DNA of 64,000 nucleotides from Planktosalinus sp963975935 (GTDB lineage: Bacteria > Bacteroidota > Bacteroidia > Flavobacteriales > Flavobacteriaceae): contig CAXBIQ010000012.1 of the NCBI GenBank assembly GCA_963975935.1, forward strand, positions 29,592 through 93,591. The letters run 5' to 3'. This document shows, one piece after another, positions 35,835-45,079 of the stretch. The notes under the pieces were generated by a model. That model was given only the letters and a program-made list of their open reading frames with translations, was not told the origin of the DNA and did not search any database. The position numbers were made by a program, and so were the translations under genes. How positions within the stretch are numbered: the stretch's first letter is position 1; each line of letters starts with the position of its first letter.

Positions 35835-38107
35835 TTAACCAAAAGCTCCATATCGATCTGTTTCAGAAAGAGTTGAACTATTTACAGACAAAGTGGGATT
35901 TGACTTTACAAAAGAAAGCATCATCATTAATGTTAGAAGGTAAATTGTATGTTGCTAAATATGTTGGATACGACACAGCTCGAGGAAATGTAATCGTTAA
36001 ATTTAATAATAATGTTTGTCGCCCACCCCGAAAGAATGAAGTTCTAGCAGGTTTTGTGCCTGCCATAGAAAACCAAAATTTTAAAAAATGGGGAAGCTTA
36101 ACGTATGAACATTTATATTTAGAAGGAAGATATTTGGCGTTTAACACGAAATCTGTTTTTTATAAATATGAGATAGAATATACTATTGTAGGTTTCTCAG
36201 GACTTTTAGAAGAGGACATCGACAAACTTAAAAATGATGTTCTTATATATTTTGGACCTCCCGAAGAACCGATTGAATACATCTACAATTTAACTACATT
36301 CCTGAAAGAGACTCAACCAGTCAAAAATAAGATATTAAGTATAAACATTCATAGTGCAAGTTGGAACCCACAACCATTACTCGTGGATGAAGATATTGTA
36401 ACAAAAATCCAAACAAGTTTTTTTGAAAACGATACAATAATTATTCAAGGTCCACCAGGTACAGGGAAAACATATTTAATGGCTCAGTTATGTAACGCCT
36501 TGCTTAAGTCTGACTTTAGAATTTTGGTAACAGCATTGACCAATAGAGCACTTATTGAATTGGCAGAAAAAGAGCATTTGAAATCAGCATTAGAACAAGG
36601 AAAAATTTTTAAATCAGCATTAACAGCAGAGGAAAGTAAAAACAAAAAAACTAAAGGGCTTCAATCTTTTAAAAGTTTGAGCAAGCAACAACCACCATTA
36701 CTCTTGACAACTTTTTACATAATGAGCCAAATTGCAACAAAGGCCGTTGAGGGCGAGCATTTTGATTATATTATTATCGAGGAAGCAAGCCAGGCATTTC
36801 TATCAACTATCGCATTGGCCAGAAAACTCGGCAAAAAATGTATCGTCATAGGTGATATAAAACAACTTGAACCAATCTTTCATAAAGAATATGCACCTGA
36901 GGACACTAATAATTACCATTGGATGATTTGTGGGCTGAAAGCGATAAGTTTCTACCTTCCAAATGCGAAGCAATATATTTTAACTGCTTCCTATCGTCTA
37001 ACAGCAAATGCTATTAAGGGAACCAACTTGTTTTATGGCAATGTGCTAACAAGCAAGTCCGAAATAAAACTTCCTCTTGATTTTTCAAATTACCCACTCT
37101 TAGGAAAGTATCTGAATAATTATGGGGGAACAAGTTTGGTGAGGTTCAACCTTCCCGAAGGAAGACTGCCTTCGGTTGGATGCTCCGCTTTTATTATAAG
37201 GTTAATTGAGCAAATAGAGCAATTCAACAGTAAAGCAGAAATAGCGGTATTGGCATTTCATAAAGATTCCGTCCGTTTTCTTCAAAAGGAGATTTTTGCC
37301 AAGTGTGCAAACCCAGAAAACGTGTTCATTGAAACAATTGACAGAATACAAGGGCTTACTACTGATTTTTGTATTTTCTTTGTTCCAATAGAAAGTATTC
37401 CATTTGCATTACAGGCAAACCGGTTCAATGTTGCCACCTCAAGGGCAAAACTCTGCACACTAATAATTACTGACGAAAATATTGCTTCATTTTATCCTCA
37501 TATCGATGACAGAGTTAAAAAATATTTATCCTCAATTAACAGAATTTCTTATAACAAAGAACCAATTCTGGGCAATAAATCATCACATACAATAACTGGA
37601 AAAGGGAATTTGCAAGACAAAATCAGAATAAAAATTGTAGATAAATTAGACCCTTCAAAATTTGAAAAACCTAAAAAGGAGATTAAAAAAAACAAGCAAA
37701 ATCTCTACATAATTGACACTAATGTTTTTATAGAGTTTCCAGATATTATTTCCAAAATTAACAAGGAATATCCCGTAATTTTATCCGCAAAAGTTATAGA
37801 CGAATTGGATAATTTAAAGTCTAAGTTGGATAATGAAGGAAAAAGGAATGTGCAAAAAGCTTTAAAATCAATAAACGGTCATATAGACAAGAGAGATTTA
37901 AGAATGGAAATATCGGATATATCTTTATTACCGGAAGACTTTAACAAGCGTTCACCTGACAACCAAATTCTAACAGTTGCATTAAAATTCAAATCTGAAA
38001 ATCCTATTCTTTTAACTTCAGATAATGGGTTACAGATAAAAGCAAAAGGATTGAAAATAACAACAATTACACTTAAAGAGTTTTTAAATCAATTAAAAAG
38101 AAGGTAG
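35831..38107 (+). CDS. SF1 (Upf1-like) helicase fused to a PIN nuclease
   Basis: A 758-residue protein. The AAA_11/AAA_12 SF1 helicase has Walker A IIQGPPGTGKTYLM (GPPGTGKT about 207-214), Walker B-like YIIIEEASQ, motif III VIGDIKQLEP, TASYRL, and the motif VI region NRFNVATSRAK. A PIN nuclease covers about 624-758: YIIDTNVFIEFP, the acidic KVIDELDNLKS, SPDNQILTVA, and ILLTSDNGL, so all four acidic metal-binding positions are present. PIN domains cut single-stranded RNA in most families, and Upf1-type helicases often move on RNA, so an RNA target is likely. Overlap of 4 bp with the S1/GHKL ATPase suggests a joint system. Confidence 0.87.
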   Translation: MINQKLHIDLFQKELNYLQTKWDLTLQKKASSLMLEGKLYVAKYVGYDTARGNVIVKFNNNVCRPPRKNEVLAGFVPAIENQNFKKWGSLTYEHLYLEGRYLAFNTKSVFYKYEIEYTIVGFSGLLEEDIDKLKNDVLIYFGPPEEPIEYIYNLTTFLKETQPVKNKILSINIHSASWNPQPLLVDEDIVTKIQTSFFENDTIIIQGPPGTGKTYLMAQLCNALLKSDFRILVTALTNRALIELAEKEHLKSALEQGKIFKSALTAEESKNKKTKGLQSFKSLSKQQPPLLLTTFYIMSQIATKAVEGEHFDYIIIEEASQAFLSTIALARKLGKKCIVIGDIKQLEPIFHKEYAPEDTNNYHWMICGLKAISFYLPNAKQYILTASYRLTANAIKGTNLFYGNVLTSKSEIKLPLDFSNYPLLGKYLNNYGGTSLVRFNLPEGRLPSVGCSAFIIRLIEQIEQFNSKAEIAVLAFHKDSVRFLQKEIFAKCANPENVFIETIDRIQGLTTDFCIFFVPIESIPFALQANRFNVATSRAKLCTLIITDENIASFYPHIDDRVKKYLSSINRISYNKEPILGNKSSHTITGKGNLQDKIRIKIVDKLDPSKFEKPKKEIKKNKQNLYIIDTNVFIEFPDIISKINKEYPVILSAKVIDELDNLKSKLDNEGKRNVQKALKSINGHIDKRDLRMEISDISLLPEDFNKRSPDNQILTVALKFKSENPILLTSDNGLQIKAKGLKITTITLKEFLNQLKRR

Positions 38108-38121
38108 TATTAATATATAGA

Positions 38122-40026
38122 ATGATCTGGACCAATGAACAACAAAAAATCATTCAAGCTCAAGGAAATTTGAGGGTAAACGCTATTGCAGGCTCCGGAA
38201 AAACAACCACCATTCTCCAATTTGCCGCTAACCTACCTAAAAAGTCAAAAATTCTCTACCTGGCATTCAACAAGTCCGTTAAAACAGAAGCCCGGCAAAA
38301 AAGTTTAAAAATAGGCTTAACAAATATGCAGGTTGAAACAGCCCATTCTTTGGCATTCAAATACATCATTAGAGCTGCAAATTACAAAGTATGCAAAACC
38401 GGTTACAAACCGCATCAATTAATTAGCTTACTTCACATACATTCAACAGCCACGGGATATGTGCCTTTCTTATTAGCAAACCACATATCAAAATTCACTG
38501 CCTATTTCTGTAACAATACAGCACAGAAAATTCAGGACCTTGATTACCGTAAAACAATTTCCGATAAAAAAGCTACAACCTTTGTTAACAATTACTATAA
38601 AATAATTGAAAAGGGAACCAGAGAGTTTTTAGCAAAAATGGAAACTAAAGAAATTGATTGCACCCACGATTTTTATCTTAAAAAATTCCAACTCTCCAAT
38701 CCAACTTTAAAATATGACTACATACTGTTTGATGAAGGCCAAGATGCATCCCCTGCAATGCTGGACATCTTTTTAAACCAGGATGCCACAAAAATCATTG
38801 TAGGCGACACCCATCAGCAAATCTATGCTTGGCGTTATGCAGTAAACTCCTTGGAGCGGGTAAACTTCAAACAACACAACCTTACAGCAAGTTTCAGATT
38901 CCCTCAGGACATAGCCAATGTGGCCAACTATGCATTAAACTTAAAAAAATACTTAGGCCATTCTAAATTATATTCAATAAAAGGACTGGGCAAACCACCC
39001 GAAAAAATAGCAACAAAAGCAATCATTGCCCGCAGCAATTTAGGCCTCTTACTTAAAGCCATTGAGTATGTGGTAGAAAATAAAAAAGCACATAAAATAT
39101 ATTTTGAAGGAAATATCAATTCCTATACCTATGCAGAAGACGGAACATCCCTCTATGATGTTTTAAATCTATACCTCGGCAAAAGGCATTTAATAAAAGA
39201 TGCCTTGATCCAGTCGATGCACGACATAGAACAACTCGAAGACTACATCGAAAAAACCGAAGACGTCCAGTTGGCGATGATGCTAAAAATTGTACAAGAA
39301 TATGGTAAAGAAATCCCTCATATCATCAAAGAAATAAAAGAAAAACACATTGACTCAGACAGTAAGGAAAACGCTGAGGTTATATTCTCAACAGTTCACC
39401 GCAGCAAAGGAATGGAATATGATGCCGTCTATCTGGTAAACGATTTTATTAATGAAGAAAAGCTTACTAAACTCAGTAAAAACTTTCTGGAAGAAAACCG
39501 AGAAAAAATCAACGAAGAAATAAACCTGTTATATGTAGCAGTCACAAGAGCCAAAAACCACCTCTTCATTCCGAAATCCCTACTTCCAAAATACCACAAA
39601 AAATCACCCCACATACACCCAATCAAAGAAGTAGTCAAAATTAAAAAACCGGAAGATGATGCTATAGAGGAAATAACGATGAACGAAGTAATGCAAATAA
39701 TGACCGGTAAATCCAATACAAGAAACACAACTGAAACTGTAAAAGCCTATAAGGTGGTAGATAAAAAAAGTAGTACCACAACTGCGCGATTGATTCACCC
39801 TAAAGAGAAAGCCGTTGACACAAGTGAAAAAGCCTATCCCTTTGAAGAAATAAGAAAAAAACACACCCAAGCCTACCAACCCTGGACCCCTGAATTGGAC
39901 CACAAGCTAACCATAATGTTCTGCGAAAAAGTCTCAATAAAATCAATAGCACAACACTTAGGAAGAACACCTGGCGCCATTAACTCACGTATCAAAAAAC
40001 TGGAATTAAGAGAGTTATATGGATAA
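38122..40026 (+). CDS. UvrD-like SF1 helicase with C-terminal Myb-like DNA-binding domain
   Basis: A 634-residue helicase. Q motif WTNEQQKII and Walker A NAIAGSGKTTTI (about 19-30) are at the start; then YLAFNKSVKTEA, Walker B YILFDEGQDASPAM, VGDTHQQIYAWRYAVN, STVHRSKGMEYDAVYL and LLYVAVTRAKNHLF. All helicase motifs are intact. The last 45 residues (PWTPELDHKLTIMF, HLGRTPGAINSRIKKL) look like a Myb/SANT-like helix-turn-helix. It starts 14 bp after the helicase-PIN gene, so it is probably in the same operon. Solitary UvrD/FBH1-like helicases of this kind are common in Bacteroidota, so it may be either a third defence part or a repair helicase. Confidence 0.88.
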   Translation: MIWTNEQQKIIQAQGNLRVNAIAGSGKTTTILQFAANLPKKSKILYLAFNKSVKTEARQKSLKIGLTNMQVETAHSLAFKYIIRAANYKVCKTGYKPHQLISLLHIHSTATGYVPFLLANHISKFTAYFCNNTAQKIQDLDYRKTISDKKATTFVNNYYKIIEKGTREFLAKMETKEIDCTHDFYLKKFQLSNPTLKYDYILFDEGQDASPAMLDIFLNQDATKIIVGDTHQQIYAWRYAVNSLERVNFKQHNLTASFRFPQDIANVANYALNLKKYLGHSKLYSIKGLGKPPEKIATKAIIARSNLGLLLKAIEYVVENKKAHKIYFEGNINSYTYAEDGTSLYDVLNLYLGKRHLIKDALIQSMHDIEQLEDYIEKTEDVQLAMMLKIVQEYGKEIPHIIKEIKEKHIDSDSKENAEVIFSTVHRSKGMEYDAVYLVNDFINEEKLTKLSKNFLEENREKINEEINLLYVAVTRAKNHLFIPKSLLPKYHKKSPHIHPIKEVVKIKKPEDDAIEEITMNEVMQIMTGKSNTRNTTETVKAYKVVDKKSSTTTARLIHPKEKAVDTSEKAYPFEEIRKKHTQAYQPWTPELDHKLTIMFCEKVSIKSIAQHLGRTPGAINSRIKKLELRELYG

Positions 40027-40122
40027 AATTTATCTATATAGTATTGAAACTGAAAAAATTCAAATACCTTAGATAAAAACAACTTAGATAGAAACAGTAA
40101 AAAATACCATAGAAAATATCCA

Positions 40123-40365
40123 ATGACCCAAACAGATTTTCTAAAACTAGAACTTGAGGAAAAACACCTCTATCTCCTTCAAAACGGAACGGAGCTGGCC
40201 TCTTGCATTACCAGTTTTGGAGAGTTCCAGAACTATGTGTTTTATTCAATGGACAATTTTTTTGTGGAAGAAATCTATGATATGAAATTGCTGTGCCTAT
40301 CAGAAATCAACATCATTTCAGAAAAGGAAGTGTATGAGAAGTATATTGATATAAGTTTACTTTAA
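40123..40365 (+). CDS. Small unknown protein (80 residues)
   Basis: I do not recognise this 80-residue acidic protein. It is a short alternating strand/helix sequence (HLYLLQNGTELASCITSF, FQNYVFYSMDNFFVEEIYDM) without membrane segment or signal. It lies 96 bp after the helicase and 58 bp before the next gene, on the same strand. Coding is likely because of an ATG start and flavobacterial codon use, but this rests on little. Confidence 0.6.
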   Translation: MTQTDFLKLELEEKHLYLLQNGTELASCITSFGEFQNYVFYSMDNFFVEEIYDMKLLCLSEINIISEKEVYEKYIDISLL

Positions 40366-40423
40366 TATATTATACCCTATGCTCATTTTAAAGCCTAAAT
40401 TTCTAACATAATGGTAACTAAAG

Positions 40424-41548
40424 ATGAAAACAGTAGTATTCACAAGACAAGAGCTATATAAATTAGTTTGGGAAAAGCCACTAACACACATCGCCAAGGA
40501 ATTAGGCTATTCTGATAATGGTATTAGGAAGGTATATATAAAACACAATATTCCCCTACCAAAAGCCGGTTATTGGTCAAAATTGAAACACAACAAAAAA
40601 GTCAAAAAAACACCACTGCCAAAAACCGATAATCAAACCACAAAAATAAATTTCAAAAGTGAAATTGATAATGAAAAAGGGAGTTTACACTCTGAATTAA
40701 GCCGTTTAAAACAAAGCATTGCTCAAGATGAAAGTTTAAACCTTACAGTACCCGAAAACCTTCTAAAACCGGATCCACTCATTAAAAGTAAAAAAGCATA
40801 TTATAAAGATCTTAAATCCGCATCAAATAGAAATAGGAATTTTTATGAAGAAAGAAAAGGGGTGATTAGTATTAGCGTTTCAAACTCCCTGTTTTCGAGA
40901 GCCATTCGCTTTATGGATACCTTTATAAAACTTTTTAAAAAGCGGGGCCACCAAATAATAGCAAATAGAGAAACTAAAATAGTTATCAGTGGTGAAGAAT
41001 ACGAAATTAGGTTGACTGAAAAACACAAACGTGTAAAAAATACTTCATCCAGTTATCCTGAATTTGAACTTATTCCAACAGGCTTTCTATGTTTAAAACT
41101 GGACTATGTTTACCCTGATAAACAGTGGACTGATACAGCAACAAAACCCATTGAAGAAAAGCTCACTGATATTTTAGCATGGTTTGAAATAAGAGCCGAA
41201 AAAGATAGAATAGAAAGGATTAAACGAGATATTCAACATAAAATTTGGGAAGAAAAACGAAAAAAAGAAGCAGAACTAAAGCAGTTACAAGATCAAGAAT
41301 TCTCAAAGTTTCAGTCAATGTTTGATACGGCTACCCGCTGGCATAAATCACAATACATCCGCAACTATATCAAAGAATTTGAAGCCTACGCTATAAAAAC
41401 TAATTCCCTTGATAAAGAAAAGCAAGAATGGATTAAATGGGCAACCGAAAAAGCAAATTGGTATGATCCCTTTATTGAAACACAAGATCCCCTGCTGGAT
41501 AATATTGATAGAACAACTTTAACTCCAAAAAAAACCAGATATTGGTAA
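40424..41548 (+). CDS. Unknown protein with N-terminal HTH-like segment
   Basis: A 374-residue basic protein. The first 45 residues read as a helix-turn-helix: FTRQELYKLVWEKPLTHIAK, then ELGYSDNGIRKVYIKHNIPL and PKAGYWSKLKHNKK. I recall this opening from unnamed proteins of Bacteroidota accessory regions, but no function is known to me. The middle has strands with ISVSNSLFSRAIRFMD and a highly charged helix (about 255-300: RIERIKRDIQHKIWEEKRKK) that is probably a coiled coil. The C terminus is aromatic and charged. It is the last plus-strand gene before the non-coding kilobase. Confidence 0.78.
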   Translation: MKTVVFTRQELYKLVWEKPLTHIAKELGYSDNGIRKVYIKHNIPLPKAGYWSKLKHNKKVKKTPLPKTDNQTTKINFKSEIDNEKGSLHSELSRLKQSIAQDESLNLTVPENLLKPDPLIKSKKAYYKDLKSASNRNRNFYEERKGVISISVSNSLFSRAIRFMDTFIKLFKKRGHQIIANRETKIVISGEEYEIRLTEKHKRVKNTSSSYPEFELIPTGFLCLKLDYVYPDKQWTDTATKPIEEKLTDILAWFEIRAEKDRIERIKRDIQHKIWEEKRKKEAELKQLQDQEFSKFQSMFDTATRWHKSQYIRNYIKEFEAYAIKTNSLDKEKQEWIKWATEKANWYDPFIETQDPLLDNIDRTTLTPKKTRYW

Positions 41549-41590
41549 TTAAAGAAAGTCTCCAAAAAAAATCGATAGTTTCAACTCCCC

Positions 41591-41721
41591 GGGTTGCAAA
41601 ACCCAGCGCCCTCATTCCATACCCGCATAAACGAATATCTCGTCAATCAAACTCCAATCTTAAATACATTAATGCACCAAACATTTAACCCATTCCGGTC
41701 TACCTCTGTGTTTTGCAACCC
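41591..41721. repeat. 12-bp perfect inverted repeat
   Basis: GGGTTGCAAAAC (41591-41602) and GTTTTGCAACCC (41710-41721) are exact inverted copies 107 bp apart. Both are next to C-rich DNA. The arms could bound a small element or a weakly folded RNA. Confidence 0.7.
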
Positions 41722-41895
41722 TCCGCGCTCCCCCACTTCTGTGGTTTTTTGCGTCACGATTTTTGCCCCACCACCAAAGCAGCACATTGCTTGTTTTGTT
41801 TTCTCGTATTATTTTTAAAGCGGTAAAAACAAAAAAGCAAAGAGCTGCCCCAACCCTCAAGCAAAAAATCCCGCCACAAAAAACCACCCCAAGCT

Positions 41896-41988
41896 ATATT
41901 TACATAATTGGGCGTTACAGTTCAAAAAACCCTTTAAACATTTGAAATAAGCGGTATTTTTTGAAGCTGTAACACAATTATGTAAAAT
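41896..41988. repeat. Long imperfect inverted repeat (about 32-bp arms)
   Basis: Left arm 41896-41929 and right arm 41957-41988 pair over about 30 positions with a few gaps. Core elements are TTTACATAATTG and GTTACAG facing CTGTAAC and CAATTATGTAAA, ending in AAAAAA/TTTTTT near the loop. The loop is 27 bp. It is the strongest fold in this gap and could form a cruciform, a site for a recombinase, or a structured transcript. Confidence 0.75.
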
Positions 41989-42204
41989 AGCCCCTTCCCA
42001 CCGCACAGTTTTGAACTCCAAATTAAAATTAGGGCTATTCACGAGTACCTATTAAAACAAATATTAAAGTCACGAGCTAAATAGCCGCACAGCCAACGCG
42101 CAGTCTCGTCTATTTCATTTACAATCCATCAAACCGGAACGTTTTTAGATTGTGCTATCATTTTAATTTCGTCTCCGAAAGCCACCCACCAACTTTAGCG
42201 GTTT

Positions 42205-42600
42205 CAGAAATGGGCAATTCCTCTCAACACCATAAATGTGCAAAAGGCAGGTGCAATGCGTTAGTCTATATAGTTTTCAAATAGGGGATGGCATTTATAT
42301 TTAAAACCATTAGTTGCACCAGCCTTTAGCACCGCATAGAAAGAGTGCTTTTTTAAAAGTGTATCAATGCATTAAAAACCAACAACCCATCACGGCCGTC
42401 AGCACCCACGCTAGTTCAATTGTCAAATAATTTAAAAATGAATATTCATACACCATTAACCAATACCGGCAACCCCATAACGTGTGTGCCGTCAGCCGTT
42501 AAACCTCGCTACAATGAAAACCCCGTCTTTTAAAGATTTAAAAAAGCACCCTTTCCTAATACCATTCAGTACTTTCAACACCAAGAATTGCCCATTTCTG
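42205..42600. repeat. 16-bp perfect inverted repeat bounding about 396 bp
   Basis: CAGAAATGGGCAATTC (42205-42220) and its exact reverse complement (42585-42600) enclose non-coding DNA. The right copy ends 32 bp before the stop of the minus-strand nuclease-like gene. The shape recalls a MITE, but no target duplication was seen. Confidence 0.75.
42243..42327. repeat. 14-bp inverted repeat inside the larger one
   Basis: AAAGGCAGGTGCAA (42243-42256) and TTGCACCAGCCTTT (42314-42327) pair with one mismatch, leaving a 57-bp loop. Confidence 0.65.
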
Positions 42601-42632
42601 AGCGAGCAGTCCTGGGTCAGTAATTAAAAAGT

Positions 42633-43364
42633 TTAAAGTGTTCGCAATACCGTTTTGAAAAGACTGGCCCAAGTAAGCCAACCCATATTTTGAGAAATCT
42701 GTTCAATATTTTGATAAGGAATGCCGAAAAGCGGTTTTACAAGGTTTTCACTATGGTTGCGATAATACAAGAACCGTCTTGCACTCATTTGTTTTTGCTC
42801 TCCATATTTCAGAATTTCTAAGCATGGTGCAATATCCAAAAAGATGAAATAAAAATCACGGTTAGAAGCATATGATAAATCAAGCCCAACACGCAGTTTA
42901 CGAGCAATTTGGTCATGTTGTGTGTTTTCGCTTTTAATCGATATTTTGCTATATAGTTTTGCTTCAATGAAAATCAACTTATCATCAGTTACAATACTTG
43001 TATCTACTTCTGTACTTTCGTTCATCGAAACTGCATCATAATTTTTACCGATATGGATTTCAATATTTTGCTCGTCGGCAAAGGTAAACGTCTTAGGCAC
43101 TGGTTCATTTTTCTCTTTAAAATCACCAAAAGCGTCTTCAAAAATCTCATCGAGCGCAACAACCACCTTTTCTTTCGGTTGATTGCGCAACACATCAAAG
43201 CACGACCAGGTAAGTGCATCTTCGCTGTTGGAACTTGTGGCATATCTTAGTTTGTGTTGTTCTTCTTTTCCGTTGAAAACAATTGTTGCGTTCAAAAATT
43301 GATGCAATGCCTCTTCCCTACCCGGAATGATGAAGTGGTTGCGGTGGTAGTTGGTGTAGTTCAT
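42633..43364 (-). CDS. Putative PD-(D/E)XK nuclease in a WYL-controlled operon
   Basis: A 243-residue protein. A nuclease-like core is visible: an acidic SEDALTW helix (E48), then STEVDTSIV with D121 and KLIFIEAKLYS with E134 and K136, followed by a conserved-looking helix with Q (NTQHDQIARKL). This E/D-(x)n-D-x12-E-x-K spacing fits the PD-(D/E)XK fold of restriction enzymes. No other domain is recognised. It overlaps the upstream 238-residue gene by 4 bp and is the last gene of a three-gene minus-strand unit headed by a WYL regulator. Function as a phage-DNA nuclease is inferred. Confidence 0.72.
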   Translation of the reverse strand: MNYTNYHRNHFIIPGREEALHQFLNATIVFNGKEEQHKLRYATSSNSEDALTWSCFDVLRNQPKEKVVVALDEIFEDAFGDFKEKNEPVPKTFTFADEQNIEIHIGKNYDAVSMNESTEVDTSIVTDDKLIFIEAKLYSKISIKSENTQHDQIARKLRVGLDLSYASNRDFYFIFLDIAPCLEILKYGEQKQMSARRFLYYRNHSENLVKPLFGIPYQNIEQISQNMGWLTWASLFKTVLRTL

Positions 43365-44077
43365 AGTTTATATTCGTTCCATTTGTTATAAAATGCTGTT
43401 GTATAAGCTCTTGTTTCTGTGTTTTCGATGAACATTAGCAGGTCTTCCCAGGGGATAACCTTTATTTTTAGTTTTTCCATAAAGGGGTCTATATTGTTAA
43501 GTACCCAATGGATTTCTTCATCTTTCCGGACTAAGTTTTCTTGGTGATATGAATTAAATTCGTTAATGATTTTTGCTTTAATTATTTCTTTTTCCTTCAC
43601 TTCTTCAAAATCGTTTAATTCAAAATCTTTGTAAGGCAAGGCATAGCAAGCAATTTTATGGGGTATTTTAGTGATTTTCCTGTCTTTTAGTCCGTCATAA
43701 ACTAATTTCATTAAGGTGAGTACATCACTCTTAAAACGCCAACCGGATGTGATGGAATATAAACAAGAGCAATACTGTTTAATTTCAATATAATTCCATT
43801 TAGGATAATTGCGCTTTTTCTTATTAACTTGGATATGTCCTACAGTTACAGCGATACCGGAATAGGCATTTGTTGAATTAAACTGTAATACAGCTGCATC
43901 TGAACACCATTTTGAATCTTCAGGAAAAGTTAAATCGTCGTGTATTAAGGTTCCTTTGGCAATCAGTTCCGCGACACATTTTAGCATCCATTGTTGGTTA
44001 TAGATTTTTACTGCGCTTAAATCGCTACTTTCTTCAAGGCTTTGGGCAAGTTGGTGTAATAAATTTGCAGCACTCAT
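43361..44077 (-). CDS. Unknown protein, possible second nuclease of the WYL operon
   Basis: A 238-residue protein that I cannot place in a family. The segment SKWCSDAAVLQF (D60), followed by strands and WNYIEIKQY with E98 and K100, could be a PD-(D/E)XK-like core, but the evidence is weak. The C-terminal half is helical and charged. It overlaps the 243-residue nuclease-like gene by 4 bp, suggesting the two form a complex. A box similar to the one before the WYL gene lies about 41 bp before its start, so it may have its own regulated promoter. Confidence 0.68.
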   Translation of the reverse strand: MSAANLLHQLAQSLEESSDLSAVKIYNQQWMLKCVAELIAKGTLIHDDLTFPEDSKWCSDAAVLQFNSTNAYSGIAVTVGHIQVNKKKRNYPKWNYIEIKQYCSCLYSITSGWRFKSDVLTLMKLVYDGLKDRKITKIPHKIACYALPYKDFELNDFEEVKEKEIIKAKIINEFNSYHQENLVRKDEEIHWVLNNIDPFMEKLKIKVIPWEDLLMFIENTETRAYTTAFYNKWNEYKL

Positions 44078-44117
44078 AATTTTTTATTTTAAATGATGAG
44101 GCAAACATAGCGAGTGG

Positions 44118-44140
44118 TTATGCCAAATTTAGGCAGAGTG
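44118..44140. promoter_or_regulatory. Candidate WYL operator before the 238-residue gene
   Basis: TTATGCCAAATTTAGGCAG contains the inverted arms TGCC and GGCA around AAATTTA. It shares its first 12 bases with the box at 45080-45100 and lies 41-63 bp before the start codon at 44077, nearly the same distance as the other box. Both probably bind the WYL regulator. Confidence 0.55.
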
Positions 44141-44151
44141 TAAATAAAATT

Positions 44152-45042
44152 CTACTTTTTATATAATTTGTTCATTTCTTTGATTTTATCCGCGATTTCA
44201 TTCCTTAAACCCTCAGGCGAGAGCACTTCTATTTCATTGCTATGCGAAAGTATTTCCTGCATAAAATCCTTAGTTGGTGCAATAAAATATTTTAAAATAC
44301 TGAATTCTTCATTGCTTTCAACTTCCTGCTGGGAGTGATGTAAAGGCAAGGTTTGTATATACTTTCTACAGTCACCATATACTTTTAGTTTGACTTCACA
44401 AGCAGCAATTTCAGGGTAAACTACAATTCCATATGCATTTTCAAAATAGTTATCAGCGTGAAAATCCTTTGGGAGTTTAAATTTAGTGTTCGTAGCGGTT
44501 ATACTTTGTATGCGGTCAAGCGCATAAATCCGCATTTCATTAAATGGTATATTTTCGCCCAATACATACCAACGTTGTTTGAAAATTTTAATGCAGTAAG
44601 GCTTGATTTCAATCTCCGGTATTTCGCTGTACCAAAAAGGTTTGTATTGAAATTGAATAGTAACCCCATCACGCATCGCCTCGATGATCGTTGTCAAAAA
44701 CAATTGCCCTGAAGGAATTTCTCCAAACAAAATTCTGTCTTTCAACGAATAACTCTCGTGAACCAGATTGTTGACCGTAAAAGTGTTTAACAACCATTTT
44801 CGCAAACCGTCATCCATACCGGTAGCAATGAAATAGTGGTTATAACCATCACAGTCAATATTAATGTCGAATAGATCTTCGATTTTGGTTCGGTGATTAT
44901 GAAAAGTCCTTAAAGGAATTTTTTGACCTTCACTCCAATCTGTTCGCAACCATTTTTTGTTGATTTCTTCAAAGCTAATTCGTCCGGCACGATTGATCGT
45001 ATCAACAAGCCAGATATATCGATTGAATACATTTGCTGCCAT
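44152..45042 (-). CDS. WYL-domain transcriptional regulator
   Basis: A 296-residue regulator. The N-terminal winged helix (about 1-75: RYIWLVDTINRAGRISFEEI, PLRTFHNHRTKIEDLFDINI) is followed by a WYL domain (about 120-205: MRDGVTIQFQYKPFW, IKPYCIKIFKQRWYVLGEN, IYALDRIQSITAT) and a WCX-type C-terminal part (about 210-290). WYL proteins (BrxR, CapW and relatives) repress defence operons until a nucleic-acid or nucleotide signal releases them. Two matching boxes, one before this gene and one before the downstream gene pair, support that role here. Confidence 0.9.
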   Translation of the reverse strand: MAANVFNRYIWLVDTINRAGRISFEEINKKWLRTDWSEGQKIPLRTFHNHRTKIEDLFDINIDCDGYNHYFIATGMDDGLRKWLLNTFTVNNLVHESYSLKDRILFGEIPSGQLFLTTIIEAMRDGVTIQFQYKPFWYSEIPEIEIKPYCIKIFKQRWYVLGENIPFNEMRIYALDRIQSITATNTKFKLPKDFHADNYFENAYGIVVYPEIAACEVKLKVYGDCRKYIQTLPLHHSQQEVESNEEFSILKYFIAPTKDFMQEILSHSNEIEVLSPEGLRNEIADKIKEMNKLYKK

Positions 45043-45079
45043 AATTTAAGTGTATAATTCCTTCAAAGATGCAACTTTA

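Larger units (their letters stand above)
41549..42632. other. Non-coding kilobase rich in inverted repeats
   Basis: No convincing gene is present; the open frames are short and of odd composition. The stretch is richer in C and G than its neighbours and contains at least four inverted repeats, listed separately. They lie one after another, with one inside another. Such a layout could reflect remains of small mobile elements, a structured RNA, or recombination sites. No reverse transcriptase is nearby, and no hairpin-plus-T-run terminator was clear. Confidence 0.6.

Noticed and set aside
41896..41988. Integron attC site
   Set aside because: The GTTACAG/CTGTAAC core is in the opposite order to the attC R'/R'' boxes, and there is no integron integrase or cassette array.
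41549..42632. Retron-type ncRNA
   Set aside because: Inverted repeats are present but there is no reverse transcriptase in the window.
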